From Planctomycetota bacterium (GTDB lineage: Bacteria > Planctomycetota > Phycisphaerae > Phycisphaerales > UBA1924): a stretch of 64,000 bases of DNA. The first letter of the stretch is position 1, and each line of letters opens with the position of its first letter. Below the pieces are notes generated by a model. That model ran no database searches, was not told the origin of the DNA, and saw only the letters and a list, made by a program, of their open reading frames with translations. Both the position numbers and the translations under genes were made by a program. The stretch is from NCBI GenBank assembly GCA_033763975.1, contig JANRJM010000001.1, positions 186,001-250,000 of the forward strand, read 5' to 3'. This document shows, in pieces, positions 16,539 through 24,534 of the stretch.

Positions 16539-17690
16539 TTACGGGCACTGTCCGCCGCCGACGACGTCGACCAGCGCGCTGACGTCGTTCTGGTCGACGT
16601 TGCCGTCACGGTTGAAGTCGAGGTCGAAGCCGGCCGGGTTGGGCCCGCCGCCGATGGCGGTCACAAGGGCGAGGATGTCGTCCTGATCGACGTTGCCGTC
16701 CTGGTTGAAGTCAGGATCGCAGATGGGCGCGACCGTGCCGCGAACGTTGTCGGCGAGGTAGATGGTGCCCAGACCCTGCGTGCCGAACTCGTTGTCGGTG
16801 CCGATGCCGAGGTTGGGGCTGCCGGCCTCGATGCCGGTGTACTTGTCGTTCCAGAGCCCGTTCTCGGGGCCGGCGGGCCCGCCGGCGACCGCCGCGAAGT
16901 CGACGAAGCGGAGGTTCTGGAGGTCGACCTGCGTGAGGCCGAGGCTGACGTAGTCGATGGCGATCTCGACGACGGTGGGGTCGGCGGGGCTGACGCGTTG
17001 CCACATGACGAGCTGGCCGGCGCCGCCGTTGAAGATCCCGTCGCTGAGGATGACCTGTGCGTCGTAGCCGTTCATCCCGAACTCCTCGAGCGGGTTCTGG
17101 ACCTTGGTGACGTTGACGCCCGAGGGGCCCGGCTGCCCGTGGATGGGCCCGCCGCGCCCGCCGACGTCGAGGTCGGTGTCCTTCCATCCCTCGGTCTTGG
17201 CGTTGGTGAAGACGGTGCTGGGGGTGCCGGCGAAGCCGGGCTCGTCGGCCATGAAGTACCACGAGTTGCGCCCGTCGGCGTCGGTGCCGATGCGGAGCAG
17301 GTACTTCGCCTTCAGGCCCTCGATGGAGTTGACGCCGTCCTTCGTGCGCTTCTCGAGCCCGACCAGATCGATGGACGCGTACAGGTAGTTGGCGTCCCAG
17401 CCGAGGCGGGCCCGCTCGACGTCGACGTACGAGTGGTACTCCTCGCTCGCGTAGTTCGCCCCGACGAGCTGGAACGCCTGCGCGATCGGACGCTCGTAGA
17501 TGTCGTTCTGGTACCGGTCGGCGCCGGGGTCGATCGTGTAGTACCGGAACCCGCCGGCGATGAACGCGTTGTCGCCGGTGGTTGCATCGGTGTACGTGAA
17601 CGAGTACGTGGGGGTCGCGGGCTGGGCGGCGGCGAGACCGGCCGTCAGACCAAGGGCGAGCGCCGACATGCGGAGGGGTGCACGAAACAT
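16539..17690 (-). CDS. Secreted protein with two C-terminal dockerin-like repeats
   Basis: A 383-residue exported protein. The signal peptide is around MSALALGLTAGLAAAQPA. The middle 290 residues are a beta-rich domain (YSFTYTDATTGDN; HSYVDVERARLGWDANYLYA; KYLLRIGTDADGRNSWYFMA) of the kind seen in large planctomycete surface proteins; function unknown. The tail holds two dockerin-type Ca-binding motifs, CDPDFNQDGNVDQDDILALV and LDFNRDGNVDQNDVSALVDV. In Phycisphaerae such tails are widespread on exported proteins and may anchor them or mark them for sorting. The start at 17690 is chosen for its Shine-Dalgarno-like GGAGA at 17701-17697; that site is inside a large inverted-repeat leader (17691-17830). 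Confidence 0.85.
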   Translation of the reverse strand: MFRAPLRMSALALGLTAGLAAAQPATPTYSFTYTDATTGDNAFIAGGFRYYTIDPGADRYQNDIYERPIAQAFQLVGANYASEEYHSYVDVERARLGWDANYLYASIDLVGLEKRTKDGVNSIEGLKAKYLLRIGTDADGRNSWYFMADEPGFAGTPSTVFTNAKTEGWKDTDLDVGGRGGPIHGQPGPSGVNVTKVQNPLEEFGMNGYDAQVILSDGIFNGGAGQLVMWQRVSPADPTVVEIAIDYVSLGLTQVDLQNLRFVDFAAVAGGPAGPENGLWNDKYTGIEAGSPNLGIGTDNEFGTQGLGTIYLADNVRGTVAPICDPDFNQDGNVDQDDILALVTAIGGGPNPAGFDLDFNRDGNVDQNDVSALVDVVGGGQCP

Positions 17691-17830
17691 CTCTGATTCT
17701 CCAGTGCCGCACGACTCGTGGTCCGGGTCCGATCGGCGGAGGCGACGGTGCCTCGGCCTTCCGGGGGCCTGCGAGTTGTGCGGCACGGACGGAGCGACGG
17801 CCCGCTCCGATCCTCACGCGCGAATCAGAG
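17691..17830 (-). promoter_or_regulatory. Structured 5' leader (candidate cis-regulatory RNA) of the dockerin-tailed gene
   Basis: In transcript order (minus strand) the leader contains CTCTGATTC (17830-17822); a hairpin CGGAGC/GCTCCG; the arm GTGCCGCACAACTCG (17786-17772); an internal GAGGC/GCCTC stem; the matching arm CGAGTCGTGCGGCAC (17718-17704), 14 of 15 positions pairing; and GAATCAGAG (17699-17691), a perfect 9-nt partner of the first segment. The outer helix would close a multibranched fold and bury the GGAGA ribosome binding site directly in front of the ATG at 17690. It does not match cobalamin, SAM, TPP or glycine riboswitch motifs that I know. Confidence 0.6.
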
Positions 17831-17939
17831 AAAAATCGCGACACGATGAGAGCGACCTTGCGGCGCGCTGCTCACGCGCGCGCGCGATTTTTTTTCGGTT
17901 CGTGCATCCGGTTCGCCCGCGCCGTCGAGCGGGCAGCGA

Positions 17940-18362
17940 TCAGCGCCGGCGGACGCCGCGACGCACGCCCGCGCCGCGCGCGGTGCGCGCGCACGCGGCG
18001 CAGCGCCCGAAGAGCAGCACCTCGTGCCCTTCCAGCTCGAACCCCGGGGGCGTGTGGTCGTCGAAGTGCCCGCAGCAGCCCTCGACCTCGTACACCTTGC
18101 CGCACGAACGGCAGTGAAAGTGATGGTGGTGGTGCTTGCCCGCGAGCTCGTACCGGGGCGGCCCGCCGGGGATGTCGACCTGCGCGATCTGCCCGGATTC
18201 CGCCAGCAGCTTCAGCGTGCGGTACACCGTCGCCAGCCCGAGCGTGTCGATCTCGGACTGCGCGTGCGCGAGGATCTCGCGCGGCGAGAGGGGCACGCCG
18301 GCCTTGGCGATGACGGCCTGGATGACGCGTCGCTGGCGGGTGTCGCGCTCGGTGCGTGCCAT
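17940..18362 (-). CDS. fur: Fur-family metal-responsive regulator
   Basis: A 140-residue Fur/PerR/Zur-family repressor. The winged helix includes LSPREILAHAQSEIDTLGLA and ATVYRTLKLLAESG, the recognition helix with the Fur signature. The dimer/metal domain has YELAGKHHHHHFHCRSCGKV. The structural Zn site is complete, with Cys84/Cys87 and Cys121/Cys124, and the His cluster 77-83 supplies regulatory-metal ligands. Sequence alone does not tell Fur from PerR or Zur. It ends in an Arg-rich tail. It starts 5 nt after the stop of the upstream PpiD-like gene, so the two are probably co-transcribed. Confidence 0.92.
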   Translation of the reverse strand: MARTERDTRQRRVIQAVIAKAGVPLSPREILAHAQSEIDTLGLATVYRTLKLLAESGQIAQVDIPGGPPRYELAGKHHHHHFHCRSCGKVYEVEGCCGHFDDHTPPGFELEGHEVLLFGRCAACARTARGAGVRRGVRRR

Positions 18363-18367
18363 GCGAT

Positions 18368-20389
18368 TCAGCCGGCGGGCGTCGGCGCGGGGTCGGCCGG
18401 CGGAGCGTCCACGGTCGGGTCCGGCTCGCCGCCCTCGATCTCGCCCTTGGGGCGAAGATCGCGGTACGCCAGGCGCGCCTTGACCGCCTCGAGCGAGAAC
18501 GCGTTGGAGATCTGCGCCGTCGCCGCGGTCGCCTCTTGCGCGAGCAGGCGGCGCAGCCCGCTCTCGGAGACCGAGCGCAGGCTCTCCTGCGTCAGGGGCA
18601 CCGGGTAGGTCACCTGGATGACGCCGACGCTCAGCGACTTGGGCAGCGGGATGACGAACGTGCGGGCGCTGACATTCGAGGCGTCGGGCGCCACGGTGAA
18701 GCCCAGGCGCTTCACGCCGTCCATGATCGCGTCGCGCACCTCGGGAATGTCGAGCGACGCCGCGTCGCGCGAACCCCCGACGATGCGGCGCGAGATCTGC
18801 AGGTTCGAGATCGGCGCGATGCCGGGGGTGGCGGGCAGCGGGCCATCGGCGGGCCTGGCGAAGAGCTCGCCCACCGCCGCCAGCCCGGCGGAGGTCGCGA
18901 GTTCGCGGTAGGTGGGGGCCTCGGACACGAGCTTGTCGTACGCCCACTTGCGGCGCACGTCGCGCTCGACCTCGGCGCGGACTTCGTCGATGGAATCCGG
19001 GGGCGAGGGGAGGCGCGCCTCGAGCACGTGCAGGTAGAAGCGATCGCCGTCGGGCGCGGTGAGATGCTGGTCGAAGGGGAACCCGGCCTGCAGGCCCAGG
19101 GCCGCGGCGGGGCTCAGTTCGTGCGTGGCGCCCAAGAGCTGCTCGAACGTCACGCGCCGGGTGGGGCTGGCGAGCACCGCCTCGCCGATCCCCGGGAGCA
19201 GGCGCGCGTCGCGGACGAGCGTCCACTGCGCGATGCGGGCGGTGACGGTGGGCGTGGGAACCTGCACGCCCGTGAGCTCGGACACGGTCTTGGCGACGTC
19301 GGCCGCCAGGGCGGTGAGCGTCGGCCCGCGCGAGGCCCAGTCGGCGGGCAGCACCTTGTAGAAGTTGTTGGTGGGCAGCCCGCGCGCGGCGTTCTTGAGG
19401 CGCGACTTGTAGATCGAGTCGAACTGGTTGACGATCTCGTCGACCTTCGCGTTGCGCAGCGCCGTCTCGACGTTCGCGCGTTCGGCGTCGTACTCGCCGG
19501 GGAACGAGCCCCGGTTCTTCTGGTAGTGCCGGCTCACCTCGACGGGGTCGAGCGTCACCGCGGCGCCCACCGCGTTGCGCGAGAGCTCCAGCCACTCGAG
19601 CTTCACGCGGGGGGGCTGCACGTACCCGAACCCGTGCTCGCCCTCGCCGGGGTTGACCGCCTTGTACCGCTCGTACTGGGCCTGCACCTGCTCGGGCGTG
19701 GGCGCGGGCGTCTCGTTCGAGATGCGCTCCGCGGGGATGATCACGGCGTCGGCGAGCGTGCCGCTGAACATGTCGAACGCGTCGGCCCGCAACTGGCGGT
19801 CGGAGAGGCGGGCGGCGTTGCTGTAGGCATCGATCAGACGGATGATGCCCCGCAGCTTCGCCAGCGTGAGGTCGAACTGGTCTTCGGAGAGGCGCGCGTT
19901 GGAGACGAGCTGCGCACGCGCCGCTTCGAAGCGCCCCTGGACGTTCTCCACCTGGCTGCGGAAGAACGTCGGATTCGAGAAGACGAAGTTCGCGAAGCCC
20001 GGCATCCGGGAGTCCTGAAGCCGCACCTCGGCGGCGGCCTCGGTCTCGGCGAGCTGTCCCAGCCACCCGGGGTCGGCGCCGTCGCCCTCCTCGCCCACGA
20101 GCCCGGCGCGTTCCGCTTCCATCACCAGCAGTTGCCAGTGCAGGCCGGATTCGATGCCCAGGTCGAAGCCCACCGTGCCGGGCGCGAAGTCGCGCATGAG
20201 TTCGTAGTCGCGGGCCGCCTGGTCCGAGTCGAGCGCGTAGATCACCTGCCCGCCGGCCTCGGCGAGCTTGGTCTTGCGCGGGTCGGGCTTGAAGAGATCG
20301 GCGGTCCCGGAAAACAGGAACGTCGTGATGAGCAGCACGCCGAAGCCGGCGAGCAGCCACTTGCGGTTCTTGCGGAAAACCTTGACCAT
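18368..20389 (-). CDS. Membrane-anchored periplasmic PpiD/SurA-like protein
   Basis: A 673-residue protein with a short cytoplasmic N-terminus, one membrane helix (WLLAGFGVLLITTFLFSG) and a large exported part. The topology and the SurA-N-like helical region around residues 40-220 resemble PpiD, the membrane-tethered folding factor at the Sec exit. I see no clear rotamase (parvulin) signature, so prolyl-isomerase activity is doubtful. The tail is Pro/Ala-rich. It lies between rpsD and fur on the minus strand. PpiD-like chaperone is the best fit, but some other SurA_N protein of unknown role is possible. Confidence 0.65.
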   Translation of the reverse strand: MVKVFRKNRKWLLAGFGVLLITTFLFSGTADLFKPDPRKTKLAEAGGQVIYALDSDQAARDYELMRDFAPGTVGFDLGIESGLHWQLLVMEAERAGLVGEEGDGADPGWLGQLAETEAAAEVRLQDSRMPGFANFVFSNPTFFRSQVENVQGRFEAARAQLVSNARLSEDQFDLTLAKLRGIIRLIDAYSNAARLSDRQLRADAFDMFSGTLADAVIIPAERISNETPAPTPEQVQAQYERYKAVNPGEGEHGFGYVQPPRVKLEWLELSRNAVGAAVTLDPVEVSRHYQKNRGSFPGEYDAERANVETALRNAKVDEIVNQFDSIYKSRLKNAARGLPTNNFYKVLPADWASRGPTLTALAADVAKTVSELTGVQVPTPTVTARIAQWTLVRDARLLPGIGEAVLASPTRRVTFEQLLGATHELSPAAALGLQAGFPFDQHLTAPDGDRFYLHVLEARLPSPPDSIDEVRAEVERDVRRKWAYDKLVSEAPTYRELATSAGLAAVGELFARPADGPLPATPGIAPISNLQISRRIVGGSRDAASLDIPEVRDAIMDGVKRLGFTVAPDASNVSARTFVIPLPKSLSVGVIQVTYPVPLTQESLRSVSESGLRRLLAQEATAATAQISNAFSLEAVKARLAYRDLRPKGEIEGGEPDPTVDAPPADPAPTPAG

Positions 20390-20440
20390 CCGCGCGGGGC
20401 CTCACGACTGGGGCCCGCCTCGGGGCCCGGATATGAAACA

Positions 20441-20471
20441 CGGGCGACCGGACGCGCCGTCCGATCGCCCG
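20441..20471 (-). terminator. Terminator-like hairpin after rpsD
   Basis: CGGGCGACCGGAC and GTCCGATCGCCCG form a 13-bp stem with one mismatch around a GCGCC loop region, about 55 nt past the rpsD stop codon on the minus strand. It is followed by TGTTTCAT, a weak U-rich tail. It could partly terminate rpsD before the PpiD-like gene. Confidence 0.55.
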
Positions 20472-20526
20472 AGACAAGCGTACGCACCGCTCGGCGGGGC
20501 GCCCGGCGAGCGCCCGCCGCGGCGAT

Positions 20527-21126
20527 TCAGCGGTAGAACTCGATGATCAGGTTCGTGTTGACGTCGAAGGGGATCTGGTCGGTCGTCGGGATGGCGACGA
20601 TGCGCACCGTGAGCTCCGACGGGTTGAGGTCGATCCACCCGGGCACCTCGAAGCCCGCGAGCGACTCCATCGCCTCGCGCGCCAGCTTCTGCGCCCTGGG
20701 CTTGAGCGTCAGCACGTCGCCCACGCCGACGAGCGCGCTCGGGCGGTCGGTCTTGCGACCGTTCAGCAGCACGTGCCCGTGGGCGACCATCTGCCGTGCG
20801 GCCCAGATGGTGCGCGCCAGCCCGGCGCGACGGATGACGTTGTCGAGGCGGCGCTCGAGCAGCTGCAGGAGCATGTCGCCGGAGTTGCCGGGCATGCTCG
20901 AGGCGTTCTCGAAGACGCGCCGGAACTGCTTCTCGAGCACGCCGTAGTGGAACTTGAGCTTCTGCTTCTCGTTCAGGCGCACGCCGTAGTCGCGCAGACG
21001 CCGCCCCCGGAAGCCGTGCATGCCGGGGAACACGAGCTGGCGCTTGGACGTGTGCTTGGGGTTGTCGGCGATGGGCACGCCGACACGACGGGACAACTTG
21101 ACCTTGGGACCGGTGTACCGGGCCAT
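20527..21126 (-). CDS. rpsD: 30S ribosomal protein S4
   Basis: A 199-residue S4, a primary 16S rRNA-binding protein. It begins MARYTGPKVKLSRRVGVPI and contains KQLKFHYGVLEKQFRR-like and LLQLLERRLDNVIRRAGLAR segments, then the S4 RNA-binding fold ARQMVAHGHVLLNGRKTDRP, ending LIIEFYR. Unlike in many bacteria it is not next to rpsK/rpoA, but stands alone between purF (divergent) and the PpiD-like gene. Confidence 0.97.
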   Translation of the reverse strand: MARYTGPKVKLSRRVGVPIADNPKHTSKRQLVFPGMHGFRGRRLRDYGVRLNEKQKLKFHYGVLEKQFRRVFENASSMPGNSGDMLLQLLERRLDNVIRRAGLARTIWAARQMVAHGHVLLNGRKTDRPSALVGVGDVLTLKPRAQKLAREAMESLAGFEVPGWIDLNPSELTVRIVAIPTTDQIPFDVNTNLIIEFYR

Positions 21127-21346
21127 GCGGGAAACCTCCGTCTCCGTGCCGACGCCCGACATGCCCGCAACCGGGCGTGAAGCGTCAACGCGGGTGTCCG
21201 CGAGTGTGCGGACGATCTGCGCCGGGTGGCCGAGACTTCGGGCCGGCTGGTGAGATCCGGGCATTTCGATGCCAGGGAGGGAATGAAAGGGGGTCGGCGG
21301 GCGAAGGTCAAGGCGAACGCGGGGCGGTGCCGGCCCGTGCTGCGCG

Positions 21347-21390
21347 AGGGCGTCGTCCGAATGATCGGGTGCTGTTCGTCGCGACGCCCT
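21347..21390 (+). promoter_or_regulatory. Inverted repeat in the purF leader
   Basis: AGGGCGTCG (21347-21355) and CGACGCCCT (21382-21390) form a perfect 9-bp stem with a 26-nt loop, ending 11 nt before the purF ATG. No good Shine-Dalgarno sequence is visible. It could be an operator or an RNA hairpin affecting purF translation. Confidence 0.4.
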
Positions 21391-21401
21391 AGCATCGCCC
21401 G

Positions 21402-22877
21402 ATGACCCGCGTCGTGCACCTGCCGCAGTTCTCCGCATCGTACGAACGGCCAAAGGAAAAATGCGCGGTCTTTGGCGTCTGGGGGCACGACGACGGCGCC
21501 CGCCTCGCCTACCTGGGCCTGTACGCCCAGCAGCACCGGGGGCAGGAGTCCAGCGGCATCGCCGTGAGCGACGGGCGCGTGCTGGGAGCCTTCACCGGCA
21601 TGGGCCTGGTGCCCGAGGTCTTCGACGCCGACACGCTCGCCCGCATCGAGCGCCTCGGGCGGCGGGGCGCGATCGGGCACAACCGCTACTCCACCGCCGG
21701 GGGCTCGCTCTCGTGCAACGCCCAGCCCCTGCTGGAGCGGTACGTGGGCGGGCAGGTGGCCATCGCGCACAACGGGAATCTCATCAACGCCGACGCCCTG
21801 CGGGCGCGCTTCGAGCGCGCGGGGCACCTGTTCCACACGACCAGCGACACCGAGGTCATCGTGCACCTGCTGGCTTCGCCCGCGCAGCAGCAGGCCCCGG
21901 ACCCGCTCGCCGCCACGCTGCGGCACCTGCAGGGCGCGTTCAGCCTGGTGTTCCTGTTCCCGGACCGCATCGAAGCGGCGCGCGATCCCTGGGGCTGGAG
22001 GCCGCTGAGCATCGGGCGCCTGGAGAGCGGGCAGTACGTCGTGGCGAGCGAGACGGTGGCGCTCGACGTGCTGGCGGCGACGTTCGTGCGCGACGTCGAG
22101 CCCGGGGAGATCGTGACGCTGTCGGACCGGGGGCTGGAGCGCCGCCGGTTCGCGGACGTCGCGTCGCGTCCGGCGCTGTGCGCGTTCGAGCACGTGTACT
22201 TCGCGCACCCCGCGAGCCGCGTCTTCGGGCAGAACGTCGAACTGGCGCGTGAGCGCATGGGCGAGACGCTCGCGAAGGAAGCCCCGCCCCCGCAGGGCGT
22301 GGACTTCGTGGTGCCCATGCCCGACAGCGGGCGGAGCGCGGCGTTGGGGTTCGCCCGTGCCGCGGGAACGCCCTACCGCGAGGCGATCGTGCCGAACCGC
22401 TACGTGGGGCGGACGTTCATCAAGCCGACGCAGACCGAGCGGAACGCGGCGGTGCGCCTCAAGCTCAACATCATCGACGAACTCGTACGCGGCAAGCGCC
22501 TGGTCATCGTCGACGATTCCATCGTCCGCGGCACGACGACCAAGGTGAAGATGGACCAGCTCCGGGCGGCGGGGGCCGAGGAGATCCATCTGCGCATCAG
22601 TTGCCCGCCGATCCGCAACCCGTGCTACTTCGGCGTCGACTTCGCCGAGCGCAGCCAGCTCATCGCGAACGGTCGGACCGAAGAGGACATCCGCCGGTAC
22701 CTCGGCGTCGACAGCCTGCACTACCTCTCGCTCCCGGGGCTGCTCTCGTGCATGCGCGAGAAGCCCGAGCACTACTGCACCGCCTGCTGGAGCGGCGATT
22801 ACCGACTCGACCCGGATCATCCGGAGGGCGAATGGGAGATCGAGCCGGCCCAGATGAAGATCTTCGGAAGTGCGTGA
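21402..22877 (+). CDS. purF: Amidophosphoribosyltransferase (glutamine PRPP amidotransferase)
   Basis: PurF makes 5-phosphoribosylamine from PRPP and glutamine, the first committed step of purine synthesis. The 491-residue protein has a 20-residue propeptide before the catalytic Cys21 (KEKCAVFGVWG), as in the Bacillus type. The Ntn-hydrolase glutaminase domain follows (GLYAQQHRGQESSGIA; GHNRYSTAG; IAHNGNLIN), then the phosphoribosyltransferase domain with the PRPP loop VIVDDSIVRGTTT from about residue 368. Cysteines in ALCAFEHVYFA, SCPPIRNPC and HYCTACW are placed as the 4Fe-4S ligands of the oxygen-sensitive enzyme. It is divergent from rpsD. Confidence 0.97.
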   Translation: MTRVVHLPQFSASYERPKEKCAVFGVWGHDDGARLAYLGLYAQQHRGQESSGIAVSDGRVLGAFTGMGLVPEVFDADTLARIERLGRRGAIGHNRYSTAGGSLSCNAQPLLERYVGGQVAIAHNGNLINADALRARFERAGHLFHTTSDTEVIVHLLASPAQQQAPDPLAATLRHLQGAFSLVFLFPDRIEAARDPWGWRPLSIGRLESGQYVVASETVALDVLAATFVRDVEPGEIVTLSDRGLERRRFADVASRPALCAFEHVYFAHPASRVFGQNVELARERMGETLAKEAPPPQGVDFVVPMPDSGRSAALGFARAAGTPYREAIVPNRYVGRTFIKPTQTERNAAVRLKLNIIDELVRGKRLVIVDDSIVRGTTTKVKMDQLRAAGAEEIHLRISCPPIRNPCYFGVDFAERSQLIANGRTEEDIRRYLGVDSLHYLSLPGLLSCMREKPEHYCTACWSGDYRLDPDHPEGEWEIEPAQMKIFGSA

Positions 22878-22889
22878 CGGGGGCGGCGC

Positions 22890-23384
22890 GTGTCGGGGGT
22901 GCGCATGGCGGGCGGAGTGCGGAGAGTGCGCTTTCGCGGGTACGGCAGGTATGACGTGGACGATGATCGCGGGGTACCCCAGAGGATGCTGCCGCGAACA
23001 CTCCGCCCGCACCAGCCAGCGCGCGGGTGGCTTTGGCGCGAGAGTACCGCGCGGGATCGGGCGGTGGCGCTCGCGATGTCGGTGGTGTTTGGCGCGTGGA
23101 TCGCTTTCTTTGTTGTCCGCATGAACGTCGACGTTGGCCCTGAGCTCAACCGGGCGTTCATCGTGGCGACGTACTCGGTCATCGTGCTGCTCGGGTGGGT
23201 GTACCCGATGTTCGGGCAGCTCCATGCCCGGGCGCTCGTCAACGCCTGCATCGCGGCCCGCGCCTGCCCGTCGTGCCGGTACGAGTTCGGCGAGCTTCCC
23301 GCGCGCGACGACGGCTGCGTGACATGCCCGGAGTGCGGGGCCGGCTGGCGTGTTCCCGGTGCTCCCGCCGATCGCGGGCAATGA
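22890..23384 (+). CDS. Hypothetical membrane protein with C-terminal zinc ribbon
   Basis: Up to 164 residues. It has two hydrophobic helices (ALAMSVVFGAWIAFFVV and FIVATYSVIVLLGWVYPMF), followed by a C-terminal zinc ribbon, CPSCRYEFGELPARDDGCVT then CPECGAGW (CxxC...CxxC). The ribbon resembles the CxxCGYxLxxxxxxxCPECG type in the larger protein at 49868-50926 and common in planctomycete membrane proteins of unknown role. The N-terminus is uncertain: GTG 22890, ATG 22905 or ATG 22986. It lies 12 bp after purF and 6 bp before mqnD, so it is probably in the same transcript. Confidence 0.65.
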   Translation: MSGVRMAGGVRRVRFRGYGRYDVDDDRGVPQRMLPRTLRPHQPARGWLWRESTARDRAVALAMSVVFGAWIAFFVVRMNVDVGPELNRAFIVATYSVIVLLGWVYPMFGQLHARALVNACIAARACPSCRYEFGELPARDDGCVTCPECGAGWRVPGAPADRGQ

Positions 23385-23390
23385 TCGGGC

Positions 23391-24377
23391 ATGCCCGACG
23401 ACCGACCAACGCTCGCGCTCGCGCACTCCGCCGACCCGGACGACGTGTTCATGTGGTGGCCGCTGACGGGGATCGTCGGTGTTGAGGGGGGTGTCGGCGT
23501 GAATGGAGGCGCCGGCGACGGGGTGGGCCCCGCGATCGACACCGGGCGGTTTGTCTATCGCAGCGTGCCGGGCGACATCGCCGCGTTCAATCGCCTGGCT
23601 TCCGGCCCCGCCCCGCACGACATCACCGCGCTCTCGGTGCGGGCCTACGCCGACGTCGCCGATCGCTACGTGCTCACGTCGTGCGGCGCGTCGTTCGGCC
23701 TCGGGTACGGGCCCAAGGTCGTCGCGCGCGTCGGCGGCCCGGGTGCGCACGATCTCCATCGACCCGACGTCCGCATCGCCATCCCCGGGCGCGAGACCTC
23801 CGCGTTCCTCACCCTCGCGCTGTGCCTGGGGCTGCGGGGCGACGCGGGCCCGCGGGGGGCATCGCCCGCGCACCCGCGCTTCGTCGAGACGCCCTTCGAC
23901 GCGATCATCCCCGCGGTGGTGGAGGGGCGGGTCGACGCCGGTCTGGTGATCCACGAAGGGCAGGTGCTCTTCGAGCGCGCCGGGCTGCGACAGGCGATCG
24001 ACCTGGGGCAGTGGTGGGGCGAGACGCGCGGCCTGCCGCTGCCGCTGGGCGTGAACGCGGTGAAGCGCGACCTCGACGCGCGCTTCGGCCCCGGCACGAT
24101 CGCGCACGTCGCCGAGCGCCTCCGCGCGTCGCTGGCGCACGCGCTGGCCCATCGCGACGAATCGCTCCGCGCCTGCGTGCCCTTCGCGCGGGTGAACGCG
24201 CTGCGCAGCGGAATTCCGGAGCCTGACCTCGCCACCATTGATCGGTACGTCGCGATGTACGTCAATCGATACACGCAGGACATGGCGGGCGAGGGGCGGG
24301 CCGCGATCGCGAGGCTGCTCGCCGAGGGCGCCGACGCCGGCCTCTGCCCGCGCACGAACCCCATCGATGTCGTCTAG
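23391..24377 (+). CDS. mqnD: 1,4-dihydroxy-6-naphthoate synthase (futalosine menaquinone pathway)
   Basis: MqnD converts cyclic dehypoxanthine futalosine to 1,4-dihydroxy-6-naphthoate in the futalosine route to menaquinone. The 328-residue protein has the periplasmic-binding-protein-like fold of the MqnA/MqnD family. LALAHSADPDDVFMWWPLTG is the family start, followed by DITALSVRAYADVADRYVLT, SCGASFGLGYGPKVV, VDAGLVIHEGQVLFERAGL and LPLPLGVNAVKRDL. A Gly-rich insert (GVEGGVGVNGGAGDGVG) follows the first strand and is unusual. It shows that this organism makes menaquinone by the futalosine route. Confidence 0.93.
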   Translation: MPDDRPTLALAHSADPDDVFMWWPLTGIVGVEGGVGVNGGAGDGVGPAIDTGRFVYRSVPGDIAAFNRLASGPAPHDITALSVRAYADVADRYVLTSCGASFGLGYGPKVVARVGGPGAHDLHRPDVRIAIPGRETSAFLTLALCLGLRGDAGPRGASPAHPRFVETPFDAIIPAVVEGRVDAGLVIHEGQVLFERAGLRQAIDLGQWWGETRGLPLPLGVNAVKRDLDARFGPGTIAHVAERLRASLAHALAHRDESLRACVPFARVNALRSGIPEPDLATIDRYVAMYVNRYTQDMAGEGRAAIARLLAEGADAGLCPRTNPIDVV

Positions 24378-24432
24378 CAGCCCCGCGCGCCGCCCGCCAA
24401 CACCCAGCCCCCGGCCCCCTTCCGAGCGCCTA

Positions 24433-24490
24433 CTTCCTGCTGCCTTTCCCGAATGCCGAATGCCGAGTGCCTTCTTCCTGCTGCCTTCCC
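24433..24490. repeat. Short intergenic repeats (CTTCCTGCTGCC and GAATGCC units)
   Basis: Between mqnD and the FAA-hydrolase gene, CTTCCTGCTGCCTTTCCC (24433-24450) recurs as CTTCCTGCTGCCTTCCC (24474-24490). The two flank GAATGCCGAATGCCGAGTGC (24451-24470). The reverse complement of this middle part is close to the sequence at 47163-47192 in the prs-rplY gap. The rest of 24378-24534 is C/T-rich with no gene. Confidence 0.7.
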
Positions 24491-24534
24491 ATTCCTGAGG
24501 TCTTCCCTTCCCCTCCTCCCGCCTACCTTCCCCC

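Noticed and set aside
17691-17830. A miniature inverted-repeat transposon
   Set aside because: The two inverted-repeat pairs are not contiguous on both sides (4 bp apart on the left, 35 bp on the right) and no target duplication is visible; a folded leader fits better.
16539-17830. Cobalamin riboswitch suggested by GGCACTGGAGA before the dockerin-tailed gene
   Set aside because: The B12-box and the other conserved cobalamin-riboswitch segments are missing.
17880-17900. Run of eight Ts after a GCGCGC-rich stretch, read as a plus-strand terminator
   Set aside because: No plus-strand gene ends here; the stem would be simple GC alternation, so it is more likely promoter-side DNA of the minus-strand gene.
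18356-20536. 726-codon plus-strand frame opposite the PpiD-like gene
   Set aside because: Mirror frame with no recognisable domain; the minus strand encodes a signal-anchor protein in an operon with fur.
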